Of a stretch of 64,000 nucleotides of DNA, positions 43,102 to 51,958 are shown one piece after another (positions within the stretch are counted from its first letter, which is position 1; every line of letters starts with the position of its first letter). The stretch comes from Pseudomonadota bacterium. Its GTDB lineage: Bacteria > Pseudomonadota > Alphaproteobacteria > Rickettsiales > UBA3002. The translations under genes and the position numbers were made by a program. Below the pieces are notes generated by a model. The model worked only from the letters and a program-made list of their open reading frames with translations, was not told the origin of the DNA and did no database searches. The stretch spans positions 62,001 to 126,000 of the forward strand of contig JAZKJM010000001.1 of assembly GCA_040384265.1 (NCBI GenBank). Reading direction: 5' to 3'.

Positions 43102-43134
43102 AAAAAGGCCTCGAGGCGTGAACCCCAAGGCCTT
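43102..43134 (-). terminator. terminator/attenuator between rpsO and pnp
   Basis: On the minus strand AAGGCCTTGGGG pairs with CGCCTCGAGGCCTT (two wobbles), then TTTTT. It starts 6 bp after the rpsO stop. Read-through would be needed for pnp expression unless pnp has its own promoter in 42940-43101. Confidence 0.85.
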
Positions 43135-43140
43135 CTCACC

Positions 43141-43410
43141 TTATTTACGAATACCCAATTTCGCAATCAGCGCGCTGTAGCGTTTCGCGTCTTTGCCTTT
43201 CAGGTAATCCAGCAGGCGGCGGCGGGTGCTGACCATTTTCAGCAAACCACGGCGCGAGTGGTGATCTTTTTGGTGGGTCTTGAAATGCTCGGTCAGGTTG
43301 GCAATGCGCTCGCTGAGGATCGCAATTTGCACTTCCGGCGACCCGGTATCATTTTTTACCGTCGCGTTTTCTTTAATTACGGCGGTCTTACGTTCAGCAG
43401 AAATCGTCAT
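43141..43410 (-). CDS. rpsO: 30S ribosomal protein S15
   Basis: An 89-aa S15 with the family core ([20 protein letters not shown], then [20 protein letters not shown] and RRRLLDYLK). Binds 16S rRNA early in assembly. It follows truB by 27 bp on the same strand. Confidence 0.98.
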   Translation of the reverse strand: MTISAERKTAVIKENATVKNDTGSPEVQIAILSERIANLTEHFKTHQKDHHSRRGLLKMVSTRRRLLDYLKGKDAKRYSALIAKLGIRK

Positions 43411-43437
43411 ATCAGTCTCTCACGACATCGGGTTACG

Positions 43438-44346
43438 TTACAGATTCAACAACCGCACGGAAATCACCTGATTTCCTTCCACCCGCGCCAGCCCTTGCAG
43501 TTCGCCGGTGTGCAGCACCGCAATCAGCGGCGCATCCGGCATGGGGGTGGTCAGGGTTACCCGCTGACCATGGCGCAGCTGGTGCAGCTGCTCCCGCTCA
43601 AGCGTCAGCGCCGGGATGTCGTCCAGCGCCCGCGTAAGCGGTGTAAGCCAGGGGCGTTCGCCCCCGGATTGCCCGGCGTTATGGACTGATTCTTCAAGAA
43701 AATCCAGCGAAATCGCGTCCGTATCGGTAAATGGCCCGACCGCCGCCCGGTGCAGGCGGGAAATATAGCCCTCCGAGCCCAGCGCCTGCGCAATATCGCG
43801 GCCCAGGCTGCGGATATAGGTGCCCTTGCTAACGATGGCGCGAAATTCAGCCACCTCCCCCGTCAAGCCAAGGAATTCAAGCGCATGCACGGTCACGGGC
43901 CGAGGCTCCAGCACCACCGCTTCCCCCGCCCGCGCGAGGTCGTAGGCGCGTTTGCCATCGACTTTCAGCGCTGAATAGATCGGCGGCAACTGGCTGATGT
44001 CGCCCGTGAACCGCGGCAGAATGGCGATGATGGAAGCAGCATCCGGCCGGTGGTCGCTGGTGGCGATCACCTCGCCTTCCGCATCCTCGGTCGCCCGGCG
44101 CTCACCGAACGTCACCGCGAATTCGTAGGTTTTTTTTGCATCCATCAGCAGGTTCACGCATTTGGTGCCCTCGCCCAGCGCCAGCGGCAACACGCCAGTC
44201 GCCAACGGGTCCAGCGTGCCCGCATGGCCAATTTTCTGCGGCTTCAGCAGCCATTTCACTTTATTGACCGCCCCGGCGGAAGTGACATGCAGTGGCTTGT
44301 TGAGATTAATCCAGCCGTTGATGGGCTGCCCGCGCTTATTCGTCAT
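43438..44346 (-). CDS. truB: tRNA pseudouridine-55 synthase
   Basis: Makes pseudouridine 55 in the T-loop of tRNAs. The catalytic aspartate is D46 in GHAGTLDPLATGVL; later motifs YSALKVDGKRAYDLAR and SKGTYIRSLGRDIA are present, and a C-terminal PUA-like domain (about 245-302) follows. 302 aa. Its first 11 bp overlap the end of rbfA, consistent with coupling. Confidence 0.97.
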   Translation of the reverse strand: MTNKRGQPINGWINLNKPLHVTSAGAVNKVKWLLKPQKIGHAGTLDPLATGVLPLALGEGTKCVNLLMDAKKTYEFAVTFGERRATEDAEGEVIATSDHRPDAASIIAILPRFTGDISQLPPIYSALKVDGKRAYDLARAGEAVVLEPRPVTVHALEFLGLTGEVAEFRAIVSKGTYIRSLGRDIAQALGSEGYISRLHRAAVGPFTDTDAISLDFLEESVHNAGQSGGERPWLTPLTRALDDIPALTLEREQLHQLRHGQRVTLTTPMPDAPLIAVLHTGELQGLARVEGNQVISVRLLNL

Positions 44347-44734
44347 CGCGCGGCTTGGTCACATCCTGCTTCACCCGGTCGCTATTGAGCAACATGTTGA
44401 TGCGGTTGGCCTCTTCGAACGAGGTATCGAGCTTGAAGACAATTTTCGGGCTGGTGCGCAGAATAATCCGGCGGCTGACAAGGCCGCGCAGACGCGAGGC
44501 ATTCTCGATCAGCGCCTGCATCACAATATCTTTATTGCTACCGGCCAGCGGCATCACATACGCCGTCGCATTCTTCAAATCCGGGCTGATGCGCACTTCC
44601 GACACGGTAATCGACGCGGTGTCGAGCACCGGGTGATGCGTCTCGCCGAGCGAAAAAATCAGCGCCAAGGCGTTGCGGATTTCCTCGCCGACACGAAGCT
44701 GGCGTTGGGTCGGTGCGCGTTTGCTTTTATCCAC
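44336..44734 (-). CDS. rbfA: ribosome-binding factor A
   Basis: Assists late 30S maturation. 132 aa, a KH-like fold: RQLRVGEEIRNALALIFSLG, VSEVRISPDLKNATAYVMPL, then LRTSPKIVFKLDTSFEEANR. It lies between infB and truB in the standard order, with an 18-bp gap to infB and an 11-bp overlap with truB. Confidence 0.96.
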   Translation of the reverse strand: MDKSKRAPTQRQLRVGEEIRNALALIFSLGETHHPVLDTASITVSEVRISPDLKNATAYVMPLAGSNKDIVMQALIENASRLRGLVSRRIILRTSPKIVFKLDTSFEEANRINMLLNSDRVKQDVTKPRDDE

Positions 44735-44752
44735 GGGCGCGCTCCTGCTTGG

Positions 44753-47314
44753 TTATGCTTGCGGCTGCTGCGGCTCAGGCGCATTCGCCTGCACCGTGCG
44801 GGCGAATTCCTGAATCTCGAAGCACTCGATCATATCGCCGGCGCGAATGTCTTCGTAATTCTCGAACGCCATCCCGCACTCGAAGCCGGATTTGACTTCT
44901 TTGACTTCGTCTTTGAAGCGCTTCAGCGTTTTCAGCGTGCCTTCGTGAATCACCACGTTCTCGCGCAGCAGGCGCACTTTCGCGCCGCGCTTGACGAGGC
45001 CCTCGGTGATCATGCAACCCGCGACCTTGCCGTATTTGGTGATGTTGAAGATTTCGCGGATTTCCGCGTAGCCGATGAAATTCTCGCGGCGCTCCGGCGA
45101 CAGCAAGCCCGACAGCGCGGCCTTGATATCGTCGATAACGTTATAGATGATCGAGTAGTAACGAATATCGACCTTCTGCGCGGTGGCCAATTCCTTGGCT
45201 TTCGGGCTTGGGCGAACGTTGAACGCGACGAGCAGCGCGCCGGTCGCCTGCGCGAGCGTCACATCCGACTCGTTGATCGCGCCGACACCCGAATGGATGA
45301 CGCGGACTTTCACTTCATCGCCATTGAACTTGTTCATCGAGCCAACAATGGCTTCGGCCGAACCATGCACATCGGATTTAACGATAACCGCAAATTCCTT
45401 CGCCGAGGTTTTGCCTGCAATCGCAAACAGCTGCTCGACCGATTTGCTGGACGCCACCGACACGCGTTTTTTCTCTTTTTCGCGGCGGTATTGCGTGATG
45501 TCGCGCGCGGCTTTTTCGTTCTCGACCACGGCGAATTCATCACCGGCTTCCGGTGGCGAATCAAGGCCCAGCACTTCCACCGGCACACTTGGGCCAGCCT
45601 CTTGCAGCTCGACACCCTTATCGTTGATGAGTGCGCGCACGCGGCCATAGGCGCCGCCTGCAACAATCAGATCGCCCACACGCAAGGTGCCGCGCTGGAT
45701 GAGCAGCGTCGCCACCGTGCCGCGACCGCGATCGACTTTCGATTCAATCACCGAACCCGAACCACGACGGTCTACGTTTGCTTTCAGCTCCATCACCTCG
45801 GCTTGCAGCAGGATGGTTTCCTGCAGTTTATCGAGGTTGGTTTTCGCTTTCGCCGAAACTTCGATGACCATCGTGTCGCCACCGAATTCTTCGGGAACGA
45901 GGCCGTGGCTCATCAGTTCGGTCTTCACGCGGCTGGCATCTGCACCCGGTTTATCGATCTTGTTGACCGCAACGATAATCGGCACGCCCGCAGCTTTCGA
46001 GTGGTTAATGGCTTCGATCGTTTGTGGCATGATGCCGTCATCCGCCGCCACCACCAGCACCACAATATCCGTCACTTTCGCGCCGCGTTGACGCATCGCG
46101 GTGAAGGCTTCGTGGCCCGGCGTATCGAGGAAGGTAATTTTGTCGCCCGTGTTCATCGTCACCTGATAGGCGCCGATATGCTGGGTGATGCCGCCCGCCT
46201 CGCCCGCGACCACATCGGTCTGGCGCAGCGCATCGAGCAGCGAGGTTTTGCCGTGATCGACATGGCCCATGATGGTGACAACCGGCGGACGCGGCGTCAC
46301 GTTTTCGGACGTGTCTTCATCCTGCACCAGGTGATCTTCCACATCCGAATCGCTCACGCGCTTGGGTTTGTGGCCGAGGGATTCCACGATCAGCTCCGCC
46401 GTGTCGGCATCGATTGCCTGGTTGACGGTGGCCATGGTGCCGAGTTTCAGCAATTCTTTAATCACGTCCACCGCGCGCTCAGCCATACGGTTGGCGAGTT
46501 CCTGCACGGTGATCACTTCCGGAATCGGCACCACGCGGACGATTTTTTCCTGCTGGCTGGATGGCGTGGAGTGCGATTTTTTGAGCACTTTCGCGCGCTG
46601 GCGTTTCACCTGCGCCATCGAGCGCACTTTGATGTCATCGCCCATGCCGAGCGCTTGCGCGATCGTCAGCTTGCCGCCGCGTTTGTATTCGGAGGACTCC
46701 TCGTTGCTCTTGCGCTTGGCTTTCGCTTCGGCGGATTCTTCCTCAGCAGCGCGTGGCGCAGCAGGCGCACCAAAGACCGGGCGGGCCTTAACGGTGGCGG
46801 GCTTCGCCGCCGCCGTCGTCGCGCTGCGGTTGGAAGGCGCGTTTTTCAGGCGCTCCAGATTGCGGGCGGCGAGTTCATCGAACGTCATGCGTTTGGCGGG
46901 CTGGCCTTCGGCGGCGGGTGCCGCGGCAACAGCCTCATCGGTAGCAACGGCTTCGCTGATCGGCGCGTCGTCTTCGTTTTCCTCTTCGTCGCGCTCGAAA
47001 TTGGTGAAGGTTTCCTGACGCTCATCCTCGGCTTTTTCGGCTTGCTGCAAGGCGCGCAGGCGCGATTCGCGCTCGGCCTGGTTCAGCATGCGTTGCTTGG
47101 TCGCTTCCGAAGCACCGCGCTCTACTTCCACCATGCCACCGGCACGCTGGGTGAAGGTGCGCGTTTTCTTGACCTCGACCGTCACCGTCTTGCTGCGGCC
47201 ACGCTGGAAGTTCTGCTTCACCTTCCCCGATTCCACCGTTTTGGTGAGCGACAGGGTGGATGGCGAGCTCAGCTTCAGCGCGTCTTTTTTCGGTGTATTG
47301 CCGGTATCGGTCAT
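44753..47314 (-). CDS. infB: translation initiation factor IF-2
   Basis: GTPase that brings fMet-tRNA to the 30S subunit. 853 aa: a charged N-terminal region, IF2N ([20 protein letters not shown]), then the G domain with GHVDHGKTS (near residue 350), DTPGHEAF and NKID, and domains II-IV ([17 protein letters not shown] near the end). The ATG at 47314 is supported by the tail of IF2 preNs. It follows the ylxR gene by 49 bp. Confidence 0.97.
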   Translation of the reverse strand: MTDTGNTPKKDALKLSSPSTLSLTKTVESGKVKQNFQRGRSKTVTVEVKKTRTFTQRAGGMVEVERGASEATKQRMLNQAERESRLRALQQAEKAEDERQETFTNFERDEEENEDDAPISEAVATDEAVAAAPAAEGQPAKRMTFDELAARNLERLKNAPSNRSATTAAAKPATVKARPVFGAPAAPRAAEEESAEAKAKRKSNEESSEYKRGGKLTIAQALGMGDDIKVRSMAQVKRQRAKVLKKSHSTPSSQQEKIVRVVPIPEVITVQELANRMAERAVDVIKELLKLGTMATVNQAIDADTAELIVESLGHKPKRVSDSDVEDHLVQDEDTSENVTPRPPVVTIMGHVDHGKTSLLDALRQTDVVAGEAGGITQHIGAYQVTMNTGDKITFLDTPGHEAFTAMRQRGAKVTDIVVLVVAADDGIMPQTIEAINHSKAAGVPIIVAVNKIDKPGADASRVKTELMSHGLVPEEFGGDTMVIEVSAKAKTNLDKLQETILLQAEVMELKANVDRRGSGSVIESKVDRGRGTVATLLIQRGTLRVGDLIVAGGAYGRVRALINDKGVELQEAGPSVPVEVLGLDSPPEAGDEFAVVENEKAARDITQYRREKEKKRVSVASSKSVEQLFAIAGKTSAKEFAVIVKSDVHGSAEAIVGSMNKFNGDEVKVRVIHSGVGAINESDVTLAQATGALLVAFNVRPSPKAKELATAQKVDIRYYSIIYNVIDDIKAALSGLLSPERRENFIGYAEIREIFNITKYGKVAGCMITEGLVKRGAKVRLLRENVVIHEGTLKTLKRFKDEVKEVKSGFECGMAFENYEDIRAGDMIECFEIQEFARTVQANAPEPQQPQA

Positions 47315-47363
47315 GCGTAACTTTCCAGTTCAGGGGCTCTTGAGGTGGTGCATATAGTCGAGT

Positions 47364-47936
47364 TCATGCGAGAAATAAAGTAAAACGGCGCGCCTCCTCG
47401 ATAAAAAACGCCGCCGCCGGGCCGTGGGTGACGGCGACATGCACGGCGTTTTCCCGGCCCACCACTTCGGACAGCAGCCCGCGCGGCAGGTTACGGAAGG
47501 TTGGGCCGGTGTAAAAGGCCAGCTTTTTCAGCCCGTCATCGCCCGCATCGTAGGCGCTGATGAGCGCTTCCACCTTACCCATTTTCGCCGCCGCCTCGAC
47601 CTTTTCGAAGCCCGTTGTCACCTGCCCGGCCTTGCGGGCGAGCGACAGCGCGTTGGCCATGCGCCGCTCCATCTGGGTTTCGAGATTGGCCAGAAACCCA
47701 TCCGGAATTTTCACCTGCGTCTTGGCCGCGCGGCTGAACAGACGCTTGGCGATGGCTTCCGCCACCAACAACCGCGACACGCTGACATAGATTCCGCGCC
47801 CGGGAAGCTTGTTGCCTAAATCCGGCACCAGCTCCTGGTTGGGGCCAACCACAAAGCGGATCAGATCGCCCTTCGCTTTAGCCTCGCGGGTGACGATGCA
47901 ACTGCGCTCGGGAGCTTCTTCGCGTTTTGCGATCAC
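47364..47936 (-). CDS. ylxR: YlxR domain RNA-binding protein fused to an L7Ae-like domain
   Basis: A 190-aa protein. The YlxR (DUF448) part is EAPERSCIVTREAKAKGDLI, then PGRGIYVSVS. After it comes an L7Ae-like part (about 85-180; MANALSLARKAGQVTTGFEK), a fusion common in alphaproteobacteria. It acts in RNA binding in the nusA-infB operon. I choose the GTG at 47936, because it sits in a GTGA overlap with the stop of the 77-aa gene; the frame is open further to 47987. Confidence 0.92.
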   Translation of the reverse strand: MIAKREEAPERSCIVTREAKAKGDLIRFVVGPNQELVPDLGNKLPGRGIYVSVSRLLVAEAIAKRLFSRAAKTQVKIPDGFLANLETQMERRMANALSLARKAGQVTTGFEKVEAAAKMGKVEALISAYDAGDDGLKKLAFYTGPTFRNLPRGLLSEVVGRENAVHVAVTHGPAAAFFIEEARRFTLFLA

Positions 47937-48166
47937 AGAAATACCCAACCACCCAAGCCGCCCGCGCCAATGGCCATCACCATCCAATAGGCTTCCGGAT
48001 CTTTCTGGCGATCCAGATCCAGAAACGCCATCGCCTGAAAGCCGGTGATGAGGGCTGGAATCTTACCGACCACCAAGCAATACAGCCACAATGCAAACAC
48101 GACCAACCATACCACTAAAGCGATTTGTGATAGCGGGTTGGAAGCGTCAACAAGGTGCTGATTCAT
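47933..48166 (-). CDS. unrecognised small membrane protein, 77 aa, in the nusA operon
   Basis: Two hydrophobic segments: about 15-36 (QIALVVWLVVFALWLYCLVV) and a weaker C-terminal one (WMVMAIGAGGLGGWVF). No family recognised. It lies between nusA (18-bp gap) and ylxR (4-nt GTGA overlap), a position that is normally empty, so it is co-transcribed and translationally coupled. Both flanks constrain the frame, which supports real coding. Confidence 0.8.
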   Translation of the reverse strand: MNQHLVDASNPLSQIALVVWLVVFALWLYCLVVGKIPALITGFQAMAFLDLDRQKDPEAYWMVMAIGAGGLGGWVFL

Positions 48167-48184
48167 GGGTGAGCTCTAAAATGG

Positions 48185-49717
48185 CTAGGCCTTTTTAGCA
48201 TCGCCCTCGAACCATGCCTCGCGCGCTTTCATGATCATGGCTTCCATGTCATCGCGGCTGATACCGGATTTTGGAACGATCTCGAAGAACTCATCGGTGG
48301 CAAGGCCCGCGAAATCATCCATCGTCTTGATGTCGTTTTCGGCGAGTTTCATCACGATGTCGCTGGTCAGGCCCTCATGCTTGGCAAGCGCTGGCTCGAC
48401 GCCCATTTCCTTGAACTTGGCTTCTTGCTCGGCATCTTTGGTTTTGAGATATTCCGCGGCGCGCGATTTCAGTTCCTCGGCGACGTTCTCATCGAACCCT
48501 TCGATGTTGGCCAGATCCTCGACCGGCACATAGGCCACTTCCTCGACGCTGCTGAAGCCTTCCGTGACGAGCAAGTGCGCGATGACTTCCTCGACATTGA
48601 GCGCTTCGATGAACAGGCCGCTGAGGCGGTTGAATTCCTGCGTGCGGCGCTCGGACTCGACTTCCTCGGTGAGGATGTCGATGCTCCAGCCGGTCAGCTG
48701 TGCGGCAAGGCGCACGTTCTGACCACGACGGCCGATGGCGAGCGACAATTGGTCATCCGGCACCACCACTTCGATGCGGCCGGTATCCTCGTCGATAACG
48801 ACTTTGGACACTTCCGCCGAGGAAAGCGCGTTGACGATGAAGGTTGCCGGATCTTCCGCGAACTGGACGATATCGACCTTCTCGCCTTGCAATTCGTTGA
48901 CGACGGCCTGAACGCGCGAACCGCGCACACCGACACACGAAAGCACCGGATTGACCGACGGATCGTTCGATTGCACGGCGATTTTGGCGCGGCTGCCGGG
49001 ATCACGTGCAACGGCTTTGATCTCGATCACGCCATCGTAAATCTCAGGCACTTCCTGCATGAACAGCTTGGCCATGAATTCCGGACGCACGCGGCTGAGG
49101 AACACTTGTGGCCCGTTTTTCTCGCGGCGCACATCGAAGATATACGCGCGGATACGGTCGCCGGGGCGGAAGTTCTCGCGTGGGATGAGCTCGTCCTTGC
49201 GGATGACGGCTTCGGCGCGGCCGAAATCGACCGTGACGTTGCCATATTCGACGCGCTTGACGGTGCCGTTGACGATTTCGCCGACGCGGTCTTTGAACTC
49301 GTCATACTGGCGCTCGCGCTCGGCATCGCGCACGCGCTGGACGATAACTTGCTTGGCGGTTTGGGCGGCGACGCGGCCGAAATCAATCGGCGGCAATTCG
49401 TCGCGGATGAAATCGCCCACCGTGTTTTTTGGGAATTTCTTCAGGGCGCGGGTGGCGGTGATTTGCTGCACATCGTTGATTTCTTCGTGATCGTCGGCAA
49501 CGATCTCGGTCAGGCGGAACAGGGAAATCGCCCCGGTTTTCTTGTCGATCTCGGCTTTGATGTTGTGCTCGGCGCCATATTTCTTGCGACCGGCGATTTC
49601 AATCGCGTTGGCCATCGCATCAAGCACGGTGTCGCGGTCGATGTTCTTCTCACGTGCCACCGCATCCGCGATTTGCAACATTTCGGTTGAGCCGTGAATC
49701 ACTTGGTTAACTGCCAT
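48185..49717 (-). CDS. nusA: transcription termination/antitermination factor NusA
   Basis: RNA polymerase-binding factor in pausing, termination and antitermination. 510 aa: N-terminal RNAP-binding domain, S1 (about 135-200; GEIVNGTVKRVEYGNVTVDF), two KH domains (SVNPVLSCVGVRGSRVQAVV; LSLAIGRRGQNVRLAAQLTG), and C-terminal helix-hairpin repeats (about 360-500). The ATG at 49717 has RBS AGGAGAAGAAA; the frame is open to 49816 only because repeat DNA upstream lacks stops. Confidence 0.97.
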   Translation of the reverse strand: MAVNQVIHGSTEMLQIADAVAREKNIDRDTVLDAMANAIEIAGRKKYGAEHNIKAEIDKKTGAISLFRLTEIVADDHEEINDVQQITATRALKKFPKNTVGDFIRDELPPIDFGRVAAQTAKQVIVQRVRDAERERQYDEFKDRVGEIVNGTVKRVEYGNVTVDFGRAEAVIRKDELIPRENFRPGDRIRAYIFDVRREKNGPQVFLSRVRPEFMAKLFMQEVPEIYDGVIEIKAVARDPGSRAKIAVQSNDPSVNPVLSCVGVRGSRVQAVVNELQGEKVDIVQFAEDPATFIVNALSSAEVSKVVIDEDTGRIEVVVPDDQLSLAIGRRGQNVRLAAQLTGWSIDILTEEVESERRTQEFNRLSGLFIEALNVEEVIAHLLVTEGFSSVEEVAYVPVEDLANIEGFDENVAEELKSRAAEYLKTKDAEQEAKFKEMGVEPALAKHEGLTSDIVMKLAENDIKTMDDFAGLATDEFFEIVPKSGISRDDMEAMIMKAREAWFEGDAKKA

Positions 49718-49754
49718 TTTCTTCTCCTGTGAAAATTCTATTACTTCATTTTTT

Positions 49755-49843
49755 GTCATTCCCGCGAAAGCGGGAATCCAGTCTTTAGCAATATTCGCGG
49801 CGCAGACGCGCCGCACTGGATCCCCGCTTTCGCGAGGATGACA
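49755..49843. repeat. extragenic palindromic repeat, family E
   Basis: GTCATTCCCGCGAAAGCGGGAATCCA facing TGGATCCCCGCTTTCGCGAGGATGAC, with an inner GGCGCAGACGCGCC hairpin. It lies in the nusA-rimP gap and reads on the minus strand as an ORF in frame with nusA. Confidence 0.85.
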
Positions 49844-49851
49844 GATTTAGG

Positions 49852-50346
49852 TTATGTTCCGGTTTTGGCCTGATGCGCCTTGATCAGCGCATCCGTCAGC
49901 ACCAGTTTGGCGGATTGGATGTCGATGAACGGCAGGCTGTAATCCTTGCCATCCACGGTGAGGATCACGTTGCTGCCTTCCACGGCTTTGATGGCGCCCG
50001 CGAAACGCTTGCGGCCATCCACCGGCAGCGCGGTTTCCGCTTTGACGGCGTGGCCAATATAGGTGGTGTAATCGGCAAGCTTCACCAGCGGACGGTCGAT
50101 GCCCGGCGAGCTGACCTCGAGCCGGTAGGCGTCGGAAATCACATCCTCCACATCCATTACCGCGGAAATCTGGCGGCTGATGGCGGCGCAATCATCCAGG
50201 CTCATGCTGCCATCGGGCCGCTCGGCCATGATTTGCAGCGTCTGCGATTTTTTGCCGTCCATGACTTTTACCTGCACCAGCACAAAGCCCATCCCGGTCA
50301 GGGTTGGCTCCACCAGCGCATAAATCTGCTCGTTCAATGACTTCAT
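49852..50346 (-). CDS. rimP: ribosome maturation factor RimP
   Basis: Needed for 30S assembly. 164 aa: N-terminal domain (YALVEPTLTGMGFVLVQVKV, then LDDCAAISRQISAVMDVEDV, the family's characteristic block) and the C-terminal SH3-like domain (YRLEVSSPGIDRPLVKLADY). Immediately upstream of nusA with only repeat DNA between them. Confidence 0.96.
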   Translation of the reverse strand: MKSLNEQIYALVEPTLTGMGFVLVQVKVMDGKKSQTLQIMAERPDGSMSLDDCAAISRQISAVMDVEDVISDAYRLEVSSPGIDRPLVKLADYTTYIGHAVKAETALPVDGRKRFAGAIKAVEGSNVILTVDGKDYSLPFIDIQSAKLVLTDALIKAHQAKTGT

Positions 50347-50372
50347 AAATGTCGTCTGCCCTTCCAGTTGCT

Positions 50373-50479
50373 GTCATTGCGAGGAGCGTTAGCGACGTGG
50401 CACTCGAAGAGAGGCCCTTGCCAATCCAGTTCTTGCTTGCGCTACGCGCGCTGGATTGCTTCGCTTCGCTCGCAATGAC
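50373..50479. repeat. extragenic palindromic repeat, family B
   Basis: GTCATTGCGAGGAGCGTTAGCG on the left and CGCTTCGCTCGCAATGAC on the right, with CCAATCCAG / CTGGATTG inside. Confidence 0.8.
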
Positions 50480-50490
50480 AAACAGCCAAT

Positions 50491-50523
50491 AAAAAAGGCG
50501 GCTCCGGAAGGGCCACCTCTTTG
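50491..50523 (-). terminator. intrinsic terminator after the 104-aa gene
   Basis: On the minus strand AAAGAGGTGGC ... GCCGCCTTTTTT, a stem of about ten pairs with two wobbles, then a T run. It lies 62 bp after the stop of the 104-aa gene. Confidence 0.65.
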
Positions 50524-50584
50524 CGAGTGTATGATAATGTTGAGAGCTATCTAGCGATATTTGGCGGGGGATGCAAGTGGGAAG

Positions 50585-50899
50585 TTAGGTGGTCCGGCCA
50601 GTATTCCCCTGCCCCGGCTTGCTGCATGAAACACCATGGTTTGCCTCACCCAACGTAACTTCTACGCGGAACAGGCTTGCGTTGCCGCCAACCATGGCTT
50701 TTGCATCGGCTTTAATTTTATTACAAATTGCTGCACTCGCATCAACGACTGGCGCTTCTGCAGCCACTGGCTCTGCTGCTTTGACGGGAGCAGGCTCTTT
50801 GGGCTTATATAAAGTATCAAAAAGCACGTCGGTGAGCCGCGCGCGAAGGCCGGCAATGGTCATTGACCCATATTCGTATTGCGGTGTTTTGTCGCCCAT
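50585..50899 (-). CDS. unrecognised protein, 104 aa
   Basis: No family recognised. RBS GGAAG precedes the ATG. A short N-terminal helix (TIAGLRARLTDVLFDTLY), a Pro/Ala-rich hinge (about 35-55) and a C-terminal part with two cysteines (AICNKIK, VSCSKPG). No signal or membrane segment. It sits between trmB and rimP, normally adjacent or nearly so, with its own terminator. The 292 bp upstream hold one family A repeat and nothing else seen. Confidence 0.6.
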   Translation of the reverse strand: MGDKTPQYEYGSMTIAGLRARLTDVLFDTLYKPKEPAPVKAAEPVAAEAPVVDASAAICNKIKADAKAMVGGNASLFRVEVTLGEANHGVSCSKPGQGNTGRTT

Positions 50900-50988
50900 A
50901 ATAAACTTCCAATCTATGCACCATCAACGGTGCTTCATGATTCATCATACCGGCAATCGTTAAAGAAATGATTAATATACCCTCGCTT

Positions 50989-51059
50989 GTCACCCCGGGC
51001 TTGTCCCGGGGTCTGGCGGTGTTGCTGGGCGGGATGCCGGGACAGGCCCGGCATGACAA
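50989..51059. repeat. extragenic palindromic repeat, family A
   Basis: Left TGTCACCCCGGGCTTGTCCCGGGG, right ATGCCGGGACAGGCCCGGCATGACA, between the 104-aa gene and trmB. Confidence 0.85.
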
Positions 51060-51191
51060 TAGTGGGGGATGCACAATGGAAGCCCCCCCCCGATGAGAGC
51101 GCGCTATTGTTTCACGTGAAACATTATTTATTTTTTACAGCATCTTACCGGAACGCCGCCGCCATGTTAGGCTGCGCCGGTGGCGCAGGGG

Positions 51192-51866
51192 TTAGCGGCG
51201 GACGCACTCGAAGAACAGCGGTGGGCGGCCCTGCTCGCTGGTTTTGCGCTGGTATTTGGTTTCGGTCCAGTCTTGCGGCGGGGTTTGCCAGTCGGCCTGG
51301 GCGGTGGCGGTCCATTCGTAATGCGGGCTGACGAGCAGGCGCTCCAGAATCCACACCGAGTAATCGACGTGATCGGTCGCGATCAGCAGCCGCCCGCCGG
51401 GCTTTTGCACGCGCGCCAGCATGGCCAGCGTGTCCGGGTTGATGAGGCGGCGCTTGTTGTGGCGCAGCTTCGGCCACGGGTCCGGGAAGAGGATAAAAGC
51501 GGAATCGAGGCACTGGGCAGGCAGCGCTTCGAGCAATTGCCGCGCATCGTTGGTGAACAGGCGGATGTTTTTTAGCCCGCCCGACTCGATACCGGCAAGG
51601 CATTTGGCCACGCCGTTGATGAACGGTTCGCAGCCGATGAACAGCGTTTCCGGATGGTGGGTGGCCTGTGCCAGCAAATGCTCGCCACCGCCAAAACCGA
51701 TTTCGATGGCAAGGGAGCGGTAGGCCCCCTCGCCCGGATCGGCGGCGTTGACGGCAAGCGTGGGCAGCAGCTCATCCACCAGCTGTTGCGGATGGGGCCG
51801 CAACGTGCGGCCCCGGTTGCGCCCGAAGGAACTGAGGAATTTAGGTACAGCGGCATCCGCAGTCAT
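51192..51866 (-). CDS. trmB: tRNA (guanine-N7-)-methyltransferase
   Basis: Methylates G46 of tRNAs. 224 aa from the ATG at 51866 (GAGAATT upstream). SAM loop EIGFGGGEHL, then IRLFTNDARQLL, FILFPDPWPKLRHNKRRLIN and the C-terminal TETKYQRK, all family signatures. In the usual metK-trmB-rimP neighbourhood, but with two accessory genes added around it. Confidence 0.97.
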   Translation of the reverse strand: MTADAAVPKFLSSFGRNRGRTLRPHPQQLVDELLPTLAVNAADPGEGAYRSLAIEIGFGGGEHLLAQATHHPETLFIGCEPFINGVAKCLAGIESGGLKNIRLFTNDARQLLEALPAQCLDSAFILFPDPWPKLRHNKRRLINPDTLAMLARVQKPGGRLLIATDHVDYSVWILERLLVSPHYEWTATAQADWQTPPQDWTETKYQRKTSEQGRPPLFFECVRR

Positions 51867-51889
51867 ATAAATAATTCTCAATCAATACG

Positions 51890-51904
51890 TTAATATTATT
51901 TTAA
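51890..51904. promoter_or_regulatory. CtrA-like box, perfect TTAA-N7-TTAA
   Basis: TTAA-TATTATT-TTAA between divergent trmB and the CheD-like gene, 55 bp before the latter's ATG and 24 bp before the trmB start. The spacer is all A/T, so chance is a larger risk than for the other two boxes. Confidence 0.4.
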
Positions 51905-51958
51905 TGCACCTATGCCAAGATTATCCCTAAATCAAATGGTAAACGACAGGCTCATACG

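Noticed and set aside
40831-43689. A 952-codon plus-strand ORF opposite pnp
   Set aside because: Antisense to PNPase and rpsO; Arg/His/Gln-rich as expected of a shadow of G/C-biased codons.
44162-47320. A 1052-codon plus-strand ORF opposite truB, rbfA and infB
   Set aside because: Spans three known genes antisense; composition typical of a reverse shadow.
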